Source of the DNA: Epiperipatus broadwayi
Taxonomy: Eukaryota > Onychophora > Udeonychophora > Euonychophora > Peripatidae
NCBI GenBank assembly: GCA_028023455.1
Contig: JAQFVV010006716.1
Location: 310,001-374,000 of the forward strand
Direction of reading: 5' to 3'
Length of the DNA: 64,000 nucleotides
Each line of letters opens with the position of its first letter. The stretch's first letter is position 1. The notes beneath the pieces were generated by a model that saw only the letters and a program-made list of their open reading frames with translations, had not been told where the DNA came from and did not search any database. A program made the position numbers and the translations under genes. This document shows, one piece after another, positions 36,239-47,635 of the stretch.

Positions 36239-36293
36239 ATAATATAACAATTCATCAATTGCTAAAACAGAGAATCATTAATATAAATAAAAT
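36239..36293 (+). repeat. Inverted repeat flanking the Penelope-like fragment, left arm
   Basis: About 53 bp that match the reverse complement of 36921-36973 with a single mismatch. In this orientation it encodes Q-L-L-K-Q-R-I-I-N-I-N-K, the same peptide the right arm encodes on the minus strand, so it is probably a small inverted copy of the upstream part of the Penelope-like ORF. Confidence 0.85.
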
Positions 36294-36469
36294 AACTATT
36301 GTCAAGCTCTTTCAACTCCTAAGAATTTTTATCAATGCAGTAAAAAACTCCTATTTTCTCCTAAGTGATAAGTTAAACATCTCATTGCATTGACCAGGAA
36401 CAACTAATCAGAAAACAGGTTAATTTTGAATTCACAGCACAAGATGAATTTTGTATAAGATATGATTAT

Positions 36470-36856
36470 TTAATCTTGTGTTTTTTTATCATGTGTTTCA
36501 TGCATTAATATTGCACAATCCCTTGGACTACTTATATGGCCTGTATTATTTTGGTGAACATAAAAAGCTGAATAAACTGTATCATCTTTCCTTGCTCTAA
36601 TATATGTATGTTTATGCTGTTGAAGATGATATTTAATATTTGTCTTGGTTTCCCCAATATATATTGCACTACAATTTATCTGTGGGCATCTAATCGAATA
36701 CACAACACTGTTTTTATCCTCTTTACTTATTTCTTCCTTAGAATTATTTATTAATCTCTTAAGATTAGGTGGAGTTCTCCATGCCAACCAGAAATCCTGA
36801 GTTAAAACTCTTATTATATTTTTATTAATATGGGAATAAAAGCTAATGAGATCCAT
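36470..36856 (-). pseudogene. Penelope-like retroelement C-terminal GIY-YIG endonuclease fragment
   Basis: A 128-aa frame with W-R-T-P-P-N-L-K-R-L-I at residues 26-36, V-V-Y-S-I-R-C-P at 51-58 and Y-I-G-E-T at 66-70. That order (an A/W-R-x-P-P-N-L region, then V-Y-x-I-x-C, then Y-I/V-G-E-T, then a basic helix) is the signature of the GIY-YIG nuclease at the C terminus of Penelope-like elements, which cuts target DNA. The helix position that is normally Arg in L-x-x-R-x-x-x-H appears as His. The reverse transcriptase is missing, so this is a 5'-truncated relic. Neighbouring inverted repeats are unusual and are described separately. Confidence 0.8.
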
Positions 36857-36920
36857 GGTTTATTATTCACGTTTATATTCTCACTATCACGACATTGCTT
36901 ACAATGTTTTAATACAATAC

Positions 36921-36973
36921 ATTTTATTTATATTAATGATTCTCTGTTTTAGCAATTGACGAATTGTTATATT
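36921..36973 (-). repeat. Inverted repeat flanking the Penelope-like fragment, right arm
   Basis: Partner of 36239-36293. On the minus strand it lies upstream of the GIY-YIG frame and reads I-R-Q-L-L-K-Q-R-I-I-N-I-N-K, probably part of the RT-to-endonuclease linker of the same ORF. Confidence 0.85.
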
Positions 36974-36979
36974 GTATTT

Positions 36980-37600
36980 TATAAGTTGTATTAACAGAAG
37001 TATTATATTGATTTATTATTTACAAGACAAGTGAATGACATTCGATGACAATTAGCAAAAACACAATTATTTTCATAAATATTTATTTATTTTATGATTA
37101 TTATTTTTACACTACATTGATTAATAATGTGGCTAGATTTAGATTTTTATTTAAAATATTTAATTTTAGGTGAAGAAAAGACAACAGAAGTGAATTTCTA
37201 AGACATGAGAAATCAATAGCAATTTCACGTCATAATTGTTTGAAATATAATTCTTTTGTTTTACTGCAGGCTATTTTTCTCATTTTTTTCTTATATATTT
37301 ATTCAGCTATTAATGTTATTTTAAATTTTTCATTACATTTAACCAATTTAATGTAAAATAATTCAATGTTTAGAAACTAAATTAAAACAATTCTGATTAT
37401 TGTAAATTAATATATTTGAGAATAGAAAGAATCTAGAACTGCATTTGATAAATAAAATCACTCAAATCTTTACTCAATCTGGCCAATAAAAAAATTTATC
37501 AGCCAAAGTGTTTTAAGAAGAGTTATTTTGATAGTTTTAGTATTATGTTCTCATATATCCCATTTTATTATAAAACCAAACAAAAGTTTAATCTCTTTTA
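36980..37600. other. Intergenic DNA, nothing recognised
   Basis: No gene, no repeat recognised. Confidence 0.45.
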
Positions 37601-37850
37601 CTGTCTTTACCTTTAAATTTCTTTCATTCTCCATGCAATTTCTTTATAGTTCTCTTTCAATATCCTATATTCTAAAAATAAATGTTTAATACTTTCTCTT
37701 ACAACATCACATAAATTATATCTGCAGTCTAAAACTTTATTTCCCTTTTTTTTTTCTAGAATCTTAAACTTCTTTCTTACAATAAATAACAATAATCTCC
37801 TTTTAGTGCCATTATATATTTTCAAATTGTTTATAATATTTCAATATAAC
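37590..37850 (-). pseudogene. Possible non-LTR reverse transcriptase C-terminal scrap
   Basis: The 70-aa minus-strand frame (37613-37825) has C-R-Y-N-L-C followed by V-R-E-S-I-K-H-L-F-L-E. A C-x-x-C then E-S/T-x-x-H-L-F-L-x-C layout is common at the C-terminal end of many non-LTR reverse transcriptases. Here the last Cys is Tyr and the first pair has altered spacing. No RT motif is seen upstream, so the call is tentative. Confidence 0.35.
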
Positions 37851-38580
37851 ACTAAATTATATTTTCAACTATTTTTTTTATCATATTTCTTGTTTTTTCT
37901 AAGCACTTATCTCTTTTGCTATTTCTTATAAGATATCTGTAGTACATTTCCTACATATTTATCTCATTTCATATATAAATACATAAAAATAAATCGTCTA
38001 TCACTTAATTAGCACTTTGAATATTTTCTCTTGCCCAATAGTTTGTAGGTTTCTCCACATAATAGAACTAAACTCCATTTATACTAAACTATTTTCATTC
38101 ATACACTAAAACGTATAGATATTTTTAATTTACTTTTATTTTTTCCTCATTGAAAAAGTATACCAATCTTAAAAAGATCTCTGTTATATAAAAATCTCTT
38201 TAGCATTCCTTCAGTGAAAAATATCATTTGATATATTTTCCACTAATCTGACAGCATGTTTTTTTCAGAAATATGTATCAAGTGTAACAAACTTAACACT
38301 AATCTGAGACATAATTTCACTGCCTAAGGTATGTCTCAAATTGACATCCCAATGTAAGTTTAATAACTCTTAAACAGGCTGTCATAGAAAAACAGTAAGA
38401 GGATATTTTCTAATTGCTAGATGATTAGGGTTTGATCACTTTTCTATATTGTTTTAACTTGTAATTAGTAATTGTTAAATACCCAATTACTGACCAGTAT
38501 TAAGTAGTTAGAAAATTTAAATATGAGTCACCTACCTGAAAACAAAATCCCAAGCTTCTTGATAAAATTCTACTTAGCCT
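37851..38580. other. Intergenic DNA, nothing recognised
   Basis: No gene, no repeat recognised. Confidence 0.45.
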
Positions 38581-38589
38581 TTGTTTGAG

Positions 38590-39345
38590 CCCCATTTGCA
38601 TAATGATATTTTTCATATTATCATTTTCAATCATTATTTATCTATAACAGGTAGATCTCTACAAGTAATCCAGATTCTCCAATATCTTGCCTCTTTTTTT
38701 CATATCACAGCAACACACTTATTATTTTATTTATCTCATCTGTGTTTTATATCTAAGTGTTTAAAAATTTATTTTAATCCAATTTAAGGTTTCATCTGCC
38801 CATATCTATCATTTCTTTTAGCAATATGTCCAGACGAGCTTTAATTTAGTCTCTTATTTTTTTCAATATTCTCAATAATATTTGTTTTCTCACCCATGTA
38901 TTTCAATTTTCAATTCCTTTTTGTTACTCCTAACATACATCTCTTTATACTTCATCAAGTAGTTTGAAGTATTTGTATTGTTTTGTTTTTTTGCTAAGTG
39001 TCCATGTCTATGATCCATAAGTAGAATTGATAAAAAACATTTGCTAAAAATCTTTCTTTTCAAACACATAGTTATGTCTATCAAAAGAACATCTTCCATG
39101 TTTAATTTGAGGAATAATTTTATCCTTATGTTTCCATCTACATCAATAATGTGATCAAAGTATATGAAGTTGTTAATTTCTCCCAATTCATCATCAATCT
39201 TTATTTTATTTATTGATAAAATCCATTCAATATTACTTTAGTTTTTTTAGCATATGTCTTCAATTTTACATTCATACCTTTATCTGATAACTCTAACAAA
39301 ATGTCCAGAGGGTCTGAAGTATAATATGCAAAATAATCACATTAT
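38590..39345 (-). pseudogene. RTE retrotransposon, 5'-truncated decayed copy
   Basis: The minus-strand open segment 38890-39186 reads D-V-D-G-N-I, then M-C-L-K-R-K-I-F-S-K-C, the counterpart of the T-D-G-N-I and C-L-K-R-K-I-F-N-K-C stretches in the copy at 16028-16741. Flanking sequence follows the RTE pattern to a 3' end near 38604 and a 5' limit near 39340. Substitutions are numerous, so this is one of the older copies. Confidence 0.75.
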
Positions 39346-39576
39346 CTAAAAAGTATATTAAATAAAAGTTTATTTGCACAAATGTTTACTTTGCCTTTAA
39401 GAAAACTCAAGTAATATTTTATATAAGAACTATTTGCCTTTAACTGCAAGGAGACATACTGATTCTTTTTTAGACCTTCAGAAAACAAACAGGGATAATT
39501 CTTAATGTTCATTCCATATGTCCTAGATGTAGCAATTATTATTACTATTTGACTATTTATATAATATATGAACATT
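39346..39576. other. Intergenic DNA, nothing recognised
   Basis: No gene, no repeat recognised. The minus-strand frame 39342-39575 has no motif I know. Confidence 0.4.
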
Positions 39577-39971
39577 AAAACAGGCGAAACTCACTATACA
39601 TATTGCCACACACAGCAAGCTAGAATAATCAATGGATGCCAGAAGACATGCATAAAATTTCCATCTAGTGCCCACTCATCCAATATCTCCAGTCTAGTTT
39701 CTGGCCTATGGCCTTTGTCAATGAGGAGCCTTGGATCTGAGAGCACTGTACCTAGATCTTAGGATCTAATGCAACCCTCCAGCAGCCACCTTTATCTCCA
39801 CTTTACTACAAAACTATGAGTCTTAAATTGAAAACACCTTAATATTTTCAATTCAAGCCCATCAGCTTATATAGTCATGCAGGTCTAAACTCAGTTCAGT
39901 ACCTATACATTTTGGTGTCTTTGGTTCTTTAATAATCATAGCCACCACTATCCTATTACGCAGGATTGGTT
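39577..39971 (+). repeat. R-family repeat, copy 3
   Basis: Carries the family blocks in order: aggcgaaactcactatac, aatcaatggatgccagaag, catccaatatctcc, ggatctgagagcactg, ggatctaatgcaaccctcc and a tail with gcccatcagctt. It abuts copy 4 directly. Confidence 0.8.
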
Positions 39972-40395
39972 TTAAGCCAATAAACATAACATGATCACCA
40001 TTTCTTATGCTTGCTTATAACTGTTGTTAAAACAGGCAAAACTCACTATACATATTGCCACACACAGCAAGCTAGAGTAATCAATGTATGCCAGAAGGCT
40101 TGTGCATAAAATCCCCATCTAGTGCATACTCATCCAATATCCCAGACCAGTTTCTGGCTTTTGGCTTTCATCAGTGGGGAGCTTTGGATCTGAGAGCACT
40201 GCACCTAGATCTTAGGATCTAATGCAACCCTCCAGCAGCCACCTTTTATCTCCACTTTACTACAAAACTATGAGTCTTAAATTGAAAACACCTTAATATT
40301 TTCAATTGGCAATATGTATAGTGAGTTTTGCCTGTTTTAACAACAGTTATAAACAAGCATAAGAAATGGTAATCATGTGATGTTTATTGGCTTAA
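39972..40395. mobile_element. R-family element, copy 4, with long terminal inverted repeats
   Basis: Arms of about 87 bp, 39972-40059 and 40308-40395, are near-perfect inverted repeats (taagccaataaacat ... tgtttattggctta). The interior of about 250 bp repeats the R-family blocks of copy 3. This gives the clearest boundaries of the family: 424 bp, no ORF, long TIRs. It fits a fold-back MITE or Foldback-like non-autonomous DNA transposon. Confidence 0.8.
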
Positions 40396-40547
40396 TATAT
40401 AAACATGTTTGGGCTCCTCATTAGCATGAATCTCTGGGATTAACTTCAAAAACACCAAGGCCTCTCTGCTCAATTGCTTAATAATTCTTAACTGAAATAA
40501 GAGTCACGTATTTTGAAAACAGCCTGGATTAATTATAGAAGTTTTTG

Positions 40548-40632
40548 GGTATGTAGTGGAGAAAAGAATTTAGGATTTGGAGTAGGAGAAATGTTCATTC
40601 TGCAATAAATTAATAATGGTTGATAATGGTGA
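40548..40632 (+). pseudogene. RTE retrotransposon, extreme 3' end only
   Basis: The stretch from tgtagtggagaaaag to gttgataatgg follows the last 85 bp of the copy ending at 16870 (gatgtggagaagag to gataatggttgatga). This is a very short 5'-truncated insertion, as RTE elements often leave. Confidence 0.65.
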
Positions 40633-42870
40633 ACTTTTTTATATAATTAAAAAAAAGCAAGTTTAACAGCCGCTTTATTTTTTTGTTTTATCATACTATG
40701 AAATTGATAAGGAATTTATATGTTTTTTTTATTCTTTTAACCTTTAGCTAAGAATAGATAAATACCTTTTTACCAACTAGTATTTGAATAGTTATTTAGT
40801 TAGTCTATGAACTGATTTTTTAAGTATTTTCAGAAATGTTCATATTTTTGTTGGGTTGAAATGCCATGTCATTCACATAGGCTTCTGGTTCCTTAGATTC
40901 TATCTTTATGGAATGCAGTGATATAAGCATAGCCATCTTATTTACTTGTCTCTACTTTCCAAGTAATATTATAATGTGATCATAACAATCTGGTTTTATA
41001 GATATTACTTTCTAAGGAATCTTATATCAAGAGAATAGTCATATCCTTAATTTGTTTTATTAAATAGTATAATTCAAGGATTGAAATGAAAGATAATAGC
41101 CAGGTGATAGGATACATTATAAGCTTGCTCATTTGTCAATAGATACTGTACTCTAAGAAATATCATATGAGAACATTGCTATAGATATTCTAATCACTGA
41201 ACACTTCAAAGAATGTCTTTCTTATACCAATGTATGTACAAACATAAAAGTAAACTATAAGAAGAGAGTTTTATATTTTATAGTCGTCATGGTAATGCAG
41301 ACATATTTATTGCTTTAATAATTTTTTCCTTATCTGCCTGAAGGTAAATAATAACAATTTGATATTTAATTACTATATTAATTCAAAATTGTAATTATAC
41401 GTTTTTGTATTTGGTTTTTCATAAAGTAAAATTTAAATGAATTAATTTTTTATATGAAATATGACTTTATAATAAAATGTTTTTTTAATTAATGTGCTTT
41501 TTAAAAATAATTTAAATAAAGTGAAAAAAGAAACAAATTTTAAAGCTATAAGCAATTTTCGAAAAAAAAAATTATTCCGCTTTCTTTATTTTATTAGTTT
41601 TTATTTCTTGTTTAATATATAAGGTTTCATGTGTACGTGTTTATTATTTACATTATTTGGCCTAATGTTTTACAATACCTCCGAGAAATGGTAAATAAAT
41701 ATTTTATCTACTGAAAGATAACATATACATTTCGAAAAATGAATAAATGAAAATAAATTTTCCCGTTGAGGTCGCCAAAGGTTCCAAATTATAGAACCTG
41801 TGGCGTTGAAAGTTTAAAATATAAACTAAATAGATACATAAATAAAACATTAGCGAATATAATTTAATACTAATATTATTGATTTTAAAACAAGGAAAAC
41901 ATTTCTTTGTTGAAATCAAATAAAAATATAGGCTAGGGTTAAAAATTAAAAAAAAAAAATGTAACAGATGTAAATTATATTTATTTTTAACATATAAATG
42001 GTTACATAGTTTATATTAGTTTAGGCATATAGTATTTATTGCATATATACATTTCATATTTTAATTTGTATTGGAGTTAATATTGCATATCTATATAAAT
42101 TTAATTTATATCACATTTAAAGAGAATTATACATAAATAGTGTAGAATTATTTATGATATGAGCTGAGCTGTAAAATTTAAACTGATTTTATGTGTGTTT
42201 AATTGGGTAGCTGACTAATTATATATGAACTTTAAAATAATAAAACATATATAGTTAATCAAAGGTATTGGATATTAAAGCAAAGATCATATCTAACTTT
42301 TTAATAACTAGTGTTTACAATAATGTAGGTAAGGTTATTAAGCTCCATGCAGCTGCATATATATCTGGAGGTGTAATAGTTTGCTCTCTAATTTTTTAAT
42401 TTATTTATTTGCTCTCTAATTTTTTAATTTATTTATTATAAATTTGCTTGGGATTTACTGAAATTCGATGGTCACGTTACGTGATTGAGCCTGATTCGTG
42501 AATATTGAGTTACAGAGGAGCTACTTTACTATTGCATTAAATGATGTAGGACATTTCTTTTATTTTTTTAAACGATTAATTTTGTGGTTTTGAAGTTTTT
42601 TACTCGGAATGATGCTCCAGTTGTATCCCAGTTCTGTAACTTCCGGTGCTCCAGCTTTTTATAATCTCTCAAGCAATAACATACACACTACATGTAAACT
42701 TATCACAACTACTCATAAATGAGTATGACTAACCCAACTTAAAGATAAAAAGAACACTGCTATAGAGAGATAAGTTTTAGGATGACTCCATAGACCAATT
42801 AGTGAACCACAAATACACCCCGCACAGAAAATGCTAGTTCATTGCTCTGTTTATTTGATGTGACGCGAAG
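40633..42870. other. AT-rich intergenic DNA with two small structural repeats
   Basis: No gene. Bases 41773-41784 and 41794-41805 form a 12-bp hairpin (cgccaaaggttc / gaacctgtggcg) with one mismatch and a 9-nt loop. Bases 42380-42407 and 42408-42435 are a perfect or nearly perfect 28-bp tandem duplication. Confidence 0.6.
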
Positions 42871-43130
42871 CTATCTTTTAAATTCCTCTGCAGAAAATTT
42901 TCCTTTCCGAAATTCTTCAATACTAAGTCTCATTGTAGCTACCCAACGTAGTTTATTCTCTGCCATATTTGCCCAATAGAAACAATGAATATTGATTGCA
43001 TAACTTAAACAGGATTTTCTTCTCCCACGAAAATCATGCTCAAATATAATATAAACACGTTTTTTAGGAAATCTTGTACCGCTTATTATATGTCTAATCG
43101 AATGAACAGCCGTCAAATAATCATTAATTT
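42871..43130 (-). pseudogene. Coding-like fragment of unidentified family (module X, copy 3, longest)
   Basis: A minus-strand frame of 81 aa from 43116 reads P-K-K-R-V-Y-I-I-F-E-H-D, then R-R-K-S-C-L-S-Y-A-I-N-I-H-C-F-Y, then A-E-N-K-L-R-W, F-R-K-G-K-F-S-A-E-E-F-K-R and a stop. The second half matches module X at 1-118 and 34756-34875. The first half extends it by about 40 residues and has mixed, protein-like composition. No partner frame upstream was identified. It could be an exon or a relic of a multicopy gene. Confidence 0.5.
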
Positions 43131-43954
43131 TATATTCTCAGTTTGTTTTTTTTAAATGATATTTTTAGAAAAAAATAAATTAAAAACTACTTCCCCTCTT
43201 TCCTATATTAATGTTTGGTCGAAGTTTTACTTTTGAATCGCTCAAAAACTTTTCACTCTTTCTTTTGATTAAGTATTAATAAATTCTACTGCAAATGACA
43301 ACTTTGGGAGGCAGACGGTCCTTAAGATTACCGCTTTCTTCTTTGAGCGAGAAAATAGGTCTACCCATTACAAATTACACTGAATTATTTGTTTGCTTAT
43401 AAGTTTTTCTACAATCTTATTATATGAAGAGATTAACTGTGAAAGAAAATTGAATAGTTATTAGTAGTTTAAGTTGTACATAGAATATATATATATATGC
43501 ATATACATACGCAAGGCAAAGCAACTATTACGTACATACTCAGTAGCAATTAATTTACAATTGTATTCCGCAATCATAATAGTATAAAAATCTAACTAAA
43601 ATTTCTTCTGTATATGGCAAACTAAAATCAATGACGATAAGGTCTTAACTCTTGGGTCATATTATTCTATATTACAATTACACTAATCGCAATATGAACG
43701 AGAATTTAATAAGCATCCATACAACGTAAATTAAAATAGTTGTAATAGGCGTATATATAGATGACAGCTATAAAATATAAGTAATATACATAATCTTAAT
43801 CATATTAAATTGAAATATGTTAGCTGAATAACAATCCTTAAGTAAAACTCGGAAAACTATTTGAGCAACTGTAAAAACAAAACCCACATTCTCATTTATC
43901 AATTCTAATTTATCATTCTAATTTATCAATTAGTCAAAAAAAAAAAAAAACAGT
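43131..43954. other. Intergenic DNA, nothing recognised
   Basis: A TA tract at 43486-43498 and a run of A at 43936-43950 that abuts the RTE 3' end. Confidence 0.45.
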
Positions 43955-44455
43955 CATCAATCGTACGAAGTTCTCTCCAAGTTTAAACCAGTTAGTTTAT
44001 CTGATCTATAGCTTCTTTTCACATCATCAAGATTCTTTGTTTCATCTACCCATATCAAATGTTAACCTTTTTCTAGGTCTTTCACAATCTCTTGAAATTT
44101 CATTTCAAACTTCAACAGTCCATATGTTATCACTTGTTCTAGCAATATATCCAACGCACCTCTATTTGACTCTCTTATTTTTTTATTGGGGTCAGTAATT
44201 GTTTATTCTTTCATTCACATATTTCACTTCAATTACTTCTTGGTAGCTAACAATGTATTAATAAACTTTCTTATTTCATCTATTATCACACACCCCTATC
44301 AACGTATCCATAGCTTTACATTAACAAACTTTCTTTTTCATCTATTATCGCACATTTTTTAAAATTTCTTTGAACCCAGTGTAAGACGTGAACTGGCCAC
44401 ATTTTATCATATTTTCTAGCAATGTGTTGAGCCTATCTCTATTTCAATATCTTAC

Positions 44456-44468
44456 TTCTTTCAATAAT
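44456..44468 (+). repeat. Target-site duplication, left copy, of composite insertion
   Basis: ttctttcaataat, repeated exactly at 45338-45350. The RTE sequence is continuous if the intervening DNA and one copy are removed. Confidence 0.8.
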
Positions 44469-45337
44469 ATTGCTGACCCACCTGATCACACACATGTTGA
44501 AAAGATAAATAATCACCAATATACGTATTTCATGCTAAACCAGCAATCATCAGTTGGTCTAGATTACTATCCTCACACACACATATATATATATATATAT
44601 AATCAGTACTCAGCTTTATATTAAGATAGCCAATATTTATACTTTAATGGACAGGCTTCAAACTATTCCAACTCACAACTCTTTAGCCTTCCAGTTCATT
44701 GAAAATCTGATAATGGAACGTTCAAAGCCCTTGATAGTGCCAAGGTTATCAGCAATAAGAGATGGCACTGAGAGTGGTAGGTCGTGTGAAAGTATGAGTT
44801 TGAACCATGCACATATTACATATATAAATGCAGGTTTAAGCCTGTACTATATATTAATTTAGATAAATAGTGTGTAAAAGGTCTGCCCATCCCTCGCATA
44901 TGTATATATAAATGGATTATTCTCCTGTACATGAGGGGTCAGAATGACTAATATGTCAACATGGGTAGGATGACAACCTTGGCACTATCAAGGGCTTTGA
45001 ACGTTCCATCATCAGATTTTCAATGAACTGGAAGGCTAAAGAGTTGTGAGTTGGAATAGTTTGAAGCCTGTCCATTAAAGTATAAATATAGACTATCTTA
45101 ATATAAAGCTGAGTACTGATTATATATATGTGTGAGGATAGTAATCTAGACGAACTGATGATTGCTGGTTTAGCATGAAATACATATATTGGTGATTATT
45201 TATCTTTTCAACATGTGTGTGATCAGATGGGTCAGCAATATGAGATGCGACTGAGAGTGGTGGGTCGTGTGAAAGTTTGAGTTCGAACCCTGTACATATT
45301 ACATATATAAATGCAGGTTTAAACCTGTACAATATAT
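44469..45337 (+). mobile_element. Composite fold-back insertion built from the D-S-A-D repeat
   Basis: Order: an inverted partial copy of segment A (44468-44747), block D (about 44747-44858), segment S (44859-44973), segment A in the opposite orientation to the first (44975-45240), block D again (about 45234-45337). The two A segments pair over about 270 bp at very high identity. The two D blocks are direct repeats of about 100 bp, each with a gagttcgaaccc-type B box (gagtttgaacc in the first). A related D-S-A-D unit lies at 24300-24905. Flanked by a perfect 13-bp TSD, which points to LINE-style insertion. The frames at 44388-44862 and 45120-45332 are repeat-derived. Confidence 0.85.
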
Positions 45338-45350
45338 TTCTTTCAATAAT
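45338..45350 (+). repeat. Target-site duplication, right copy, of composite insertion
   Basis: Exact partner of 44456-44468; the RTE relic resumes immediately after it. Confidence 0.8.
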
Positions 45351-46959
45351 GTAAATGACAACCAGTTGTTTTTATTCTCAATCCAATATTTTGCTTTCTT
45401 TCCCTTCTTGTTATTCTCAACATACTTTTATTGAATAACTTGAAGTCTCTACATTGCTCTTCTGTCCAAGTCTAAATCTCTAAGAAAAAATGGTAAAACA
45501 CATTTATTAGAAATCTTTTTCAAGCACATAGACATATTTCCTTTTACTTTTAAGTTACTTCTACCAAAATCACTTCAACTAAGTTTAATTCTATGATTAA
45601 ATTTATCAATTATATTTCCATCTGTATTAATAATCTGACAAAAGGATTTGTAGTTGTTAACTTCTTCTAACTCACCATTATCAATCTTTATTTTTATCTT
45701 TTATGAAAATTCATTGAACATTATTTTAGTCCTTTTAACATTTACCTTTAGTCCTACTTTATTACTTTCATCTAATAACTCTTCCAACATTTCCAAAAGT
45801 TCTGAAGCATTATTTGTGAAAACAATTGTATCATCTGCAAAATCTAGATGACTTAAATAATCTTCATTGGCTTCCCATTTTAATTTACAAAATACTTCTT
45901 ATAAAACTGATACAAAAAGTTCTGGAAATATGGTATCACTCTATTGTAAACCTTTTCAATATTAATCTTCTTTGTGTCACATGCAGTCTAATTGTTGCTG
46001 CTGCATTTTAATTAGTATTATTCTGAATATGACAATATCCTATATTTATATCATGATAATTCCATTTTAATCTCAATGGAATTCTTATTAGAGTCAAATG
46101 CATTTAATCTCCAAATAAAAGATATAATGGCAATTGTTTCTTTATATACCCACTATCAGAATTTGGTTGTGATACACTGTCTAAAACAACTTTTAAATCC
46201 AAATTATTATTTAGGTGATTTCGAGTTCAAATTTTTCTGCAGACAATTTGTAACTACTTTTGTAAAGCTTATTTATGGAACTGAAAGAAAAATGATATGT
46301 ATGCATTTCTAATATCTTCATTATCATCTTTCTTATATATCAATATTATTACTCCATTCTTCCAATTATCCTATACATCTTTATAATTCAGACATTTGAT
46401 ATATAGCTTTGCCAACTGTTTTTCTATTTTTTACATGCTTTTTTTAAAATCTCAATAATAATTCAAGAGCTTTTTTTTCTGTATAGATTTAATTGCATAT
46501 CTCATTTTTTTCATTTCAAATCCTGGACAATCCTGTAGTAATTATACAGAATATTTTGTAATTTATTTCTTTTATTATTATATAATTTTTTTGTAAGTTT
46601 TTCCACATATTTTACAATATTACTCTTTTTAGTAATATTTTGTTTTTGTCTTATTATTGCTGAAACAACTTTTCTGACTTGTATTCTCATCAATAACTTT
46701 TCTTTCTAATTCACATTTAATTTTTTTTATATTTTTAATAACTTTCTTTTATATTAGTTTATAGGATTCTATATATTGATATCTTTTTAGAGGAAACTTT
46801 TTAAATATTTTCATATTCTTTATTTTCTGTGTACATTCTCTTATCCAACTAAAATTGTTCTTCTGTTATGTGTGTGTTTTGTAACAATTGTTTTTACTCC
46901 AGTTTCTTAAAAAATATCGTTTATTTCACGTAGATAATCTCTATTTTTTCTGTTGTCTG

Positions 46960-47635
46960 ATTTGTCAATGTATGTTTGTTTGGAGATTGTTATATATCAA
47001 ATTCACAAACAATTAAAAAAAAACAACTTATATTTGTCCACACTACAAAGAAGATTTTATGGGAAGAAAAGCAATTCCATGATTAATAGTTTTCCACAAT
47101 GCTATAAAATTCACATATCAAACATAACAGGTAGATTTAGAAAATTAATTTAGAGGTTTAATTGATTATTAGCATTTTATTCAAAGCACATAATTGTGCC
47201 AAGCAAAAAAATTGTCAAAACACTTGATTAAATCAAAAATGTGTATAAATATAATTCTTACCATTAATAAAATGCAATATACCAATGGCAGCTTTCAGGT
47301 CAGGTGTTATCAAATTTATTTATATAATATTAAAATCTATTGTTCAATTTACATTAAATCTTAAAAAGAAAATTGCTAAAAAAATTAATTTTAAAAAAGC
47401 AACAGTATTTTCAAAGATCAGTAGTGACAGCCTATCAGGTCAGCTAAGAAGTAATTCTGATATTAATAAACTATAATATAGAAATGATGGTGTTGGTGCA
47501 TATAGCACATTTATTCATATAATATTAAAATGTTTTGTTTAATTTACATTAAATCTTTCAAATTTTGTTAAAGCAAGCAATTAAAAAAAAAGACGGCTTT
47601 CCAAGGCTGGTGCACAGGTCTTTTTAACAATTTCT
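46960..47635. repeat. Probable insertion in the old RTE copy, with an internal direct repeat
   Basis: RTE-like sequence ends near 46950 and resumes near 47640 (tttaaattcattgg equivalent at 47690). Between them two segments, about 47305-47366 and 47502-47566, share ttatataatattaaaat, tcaatttacattaaatctt or close variants. The boundaries are not sharp and no TSD was found. Confidence 0.5.

Noticed and set aside
41773-41805. A 12-bp hairpin with a 9-nt loop as a regulatory terminator
   Set aside because: No gene lies nearby, and such hairpins are expected by chance in 64 kb.
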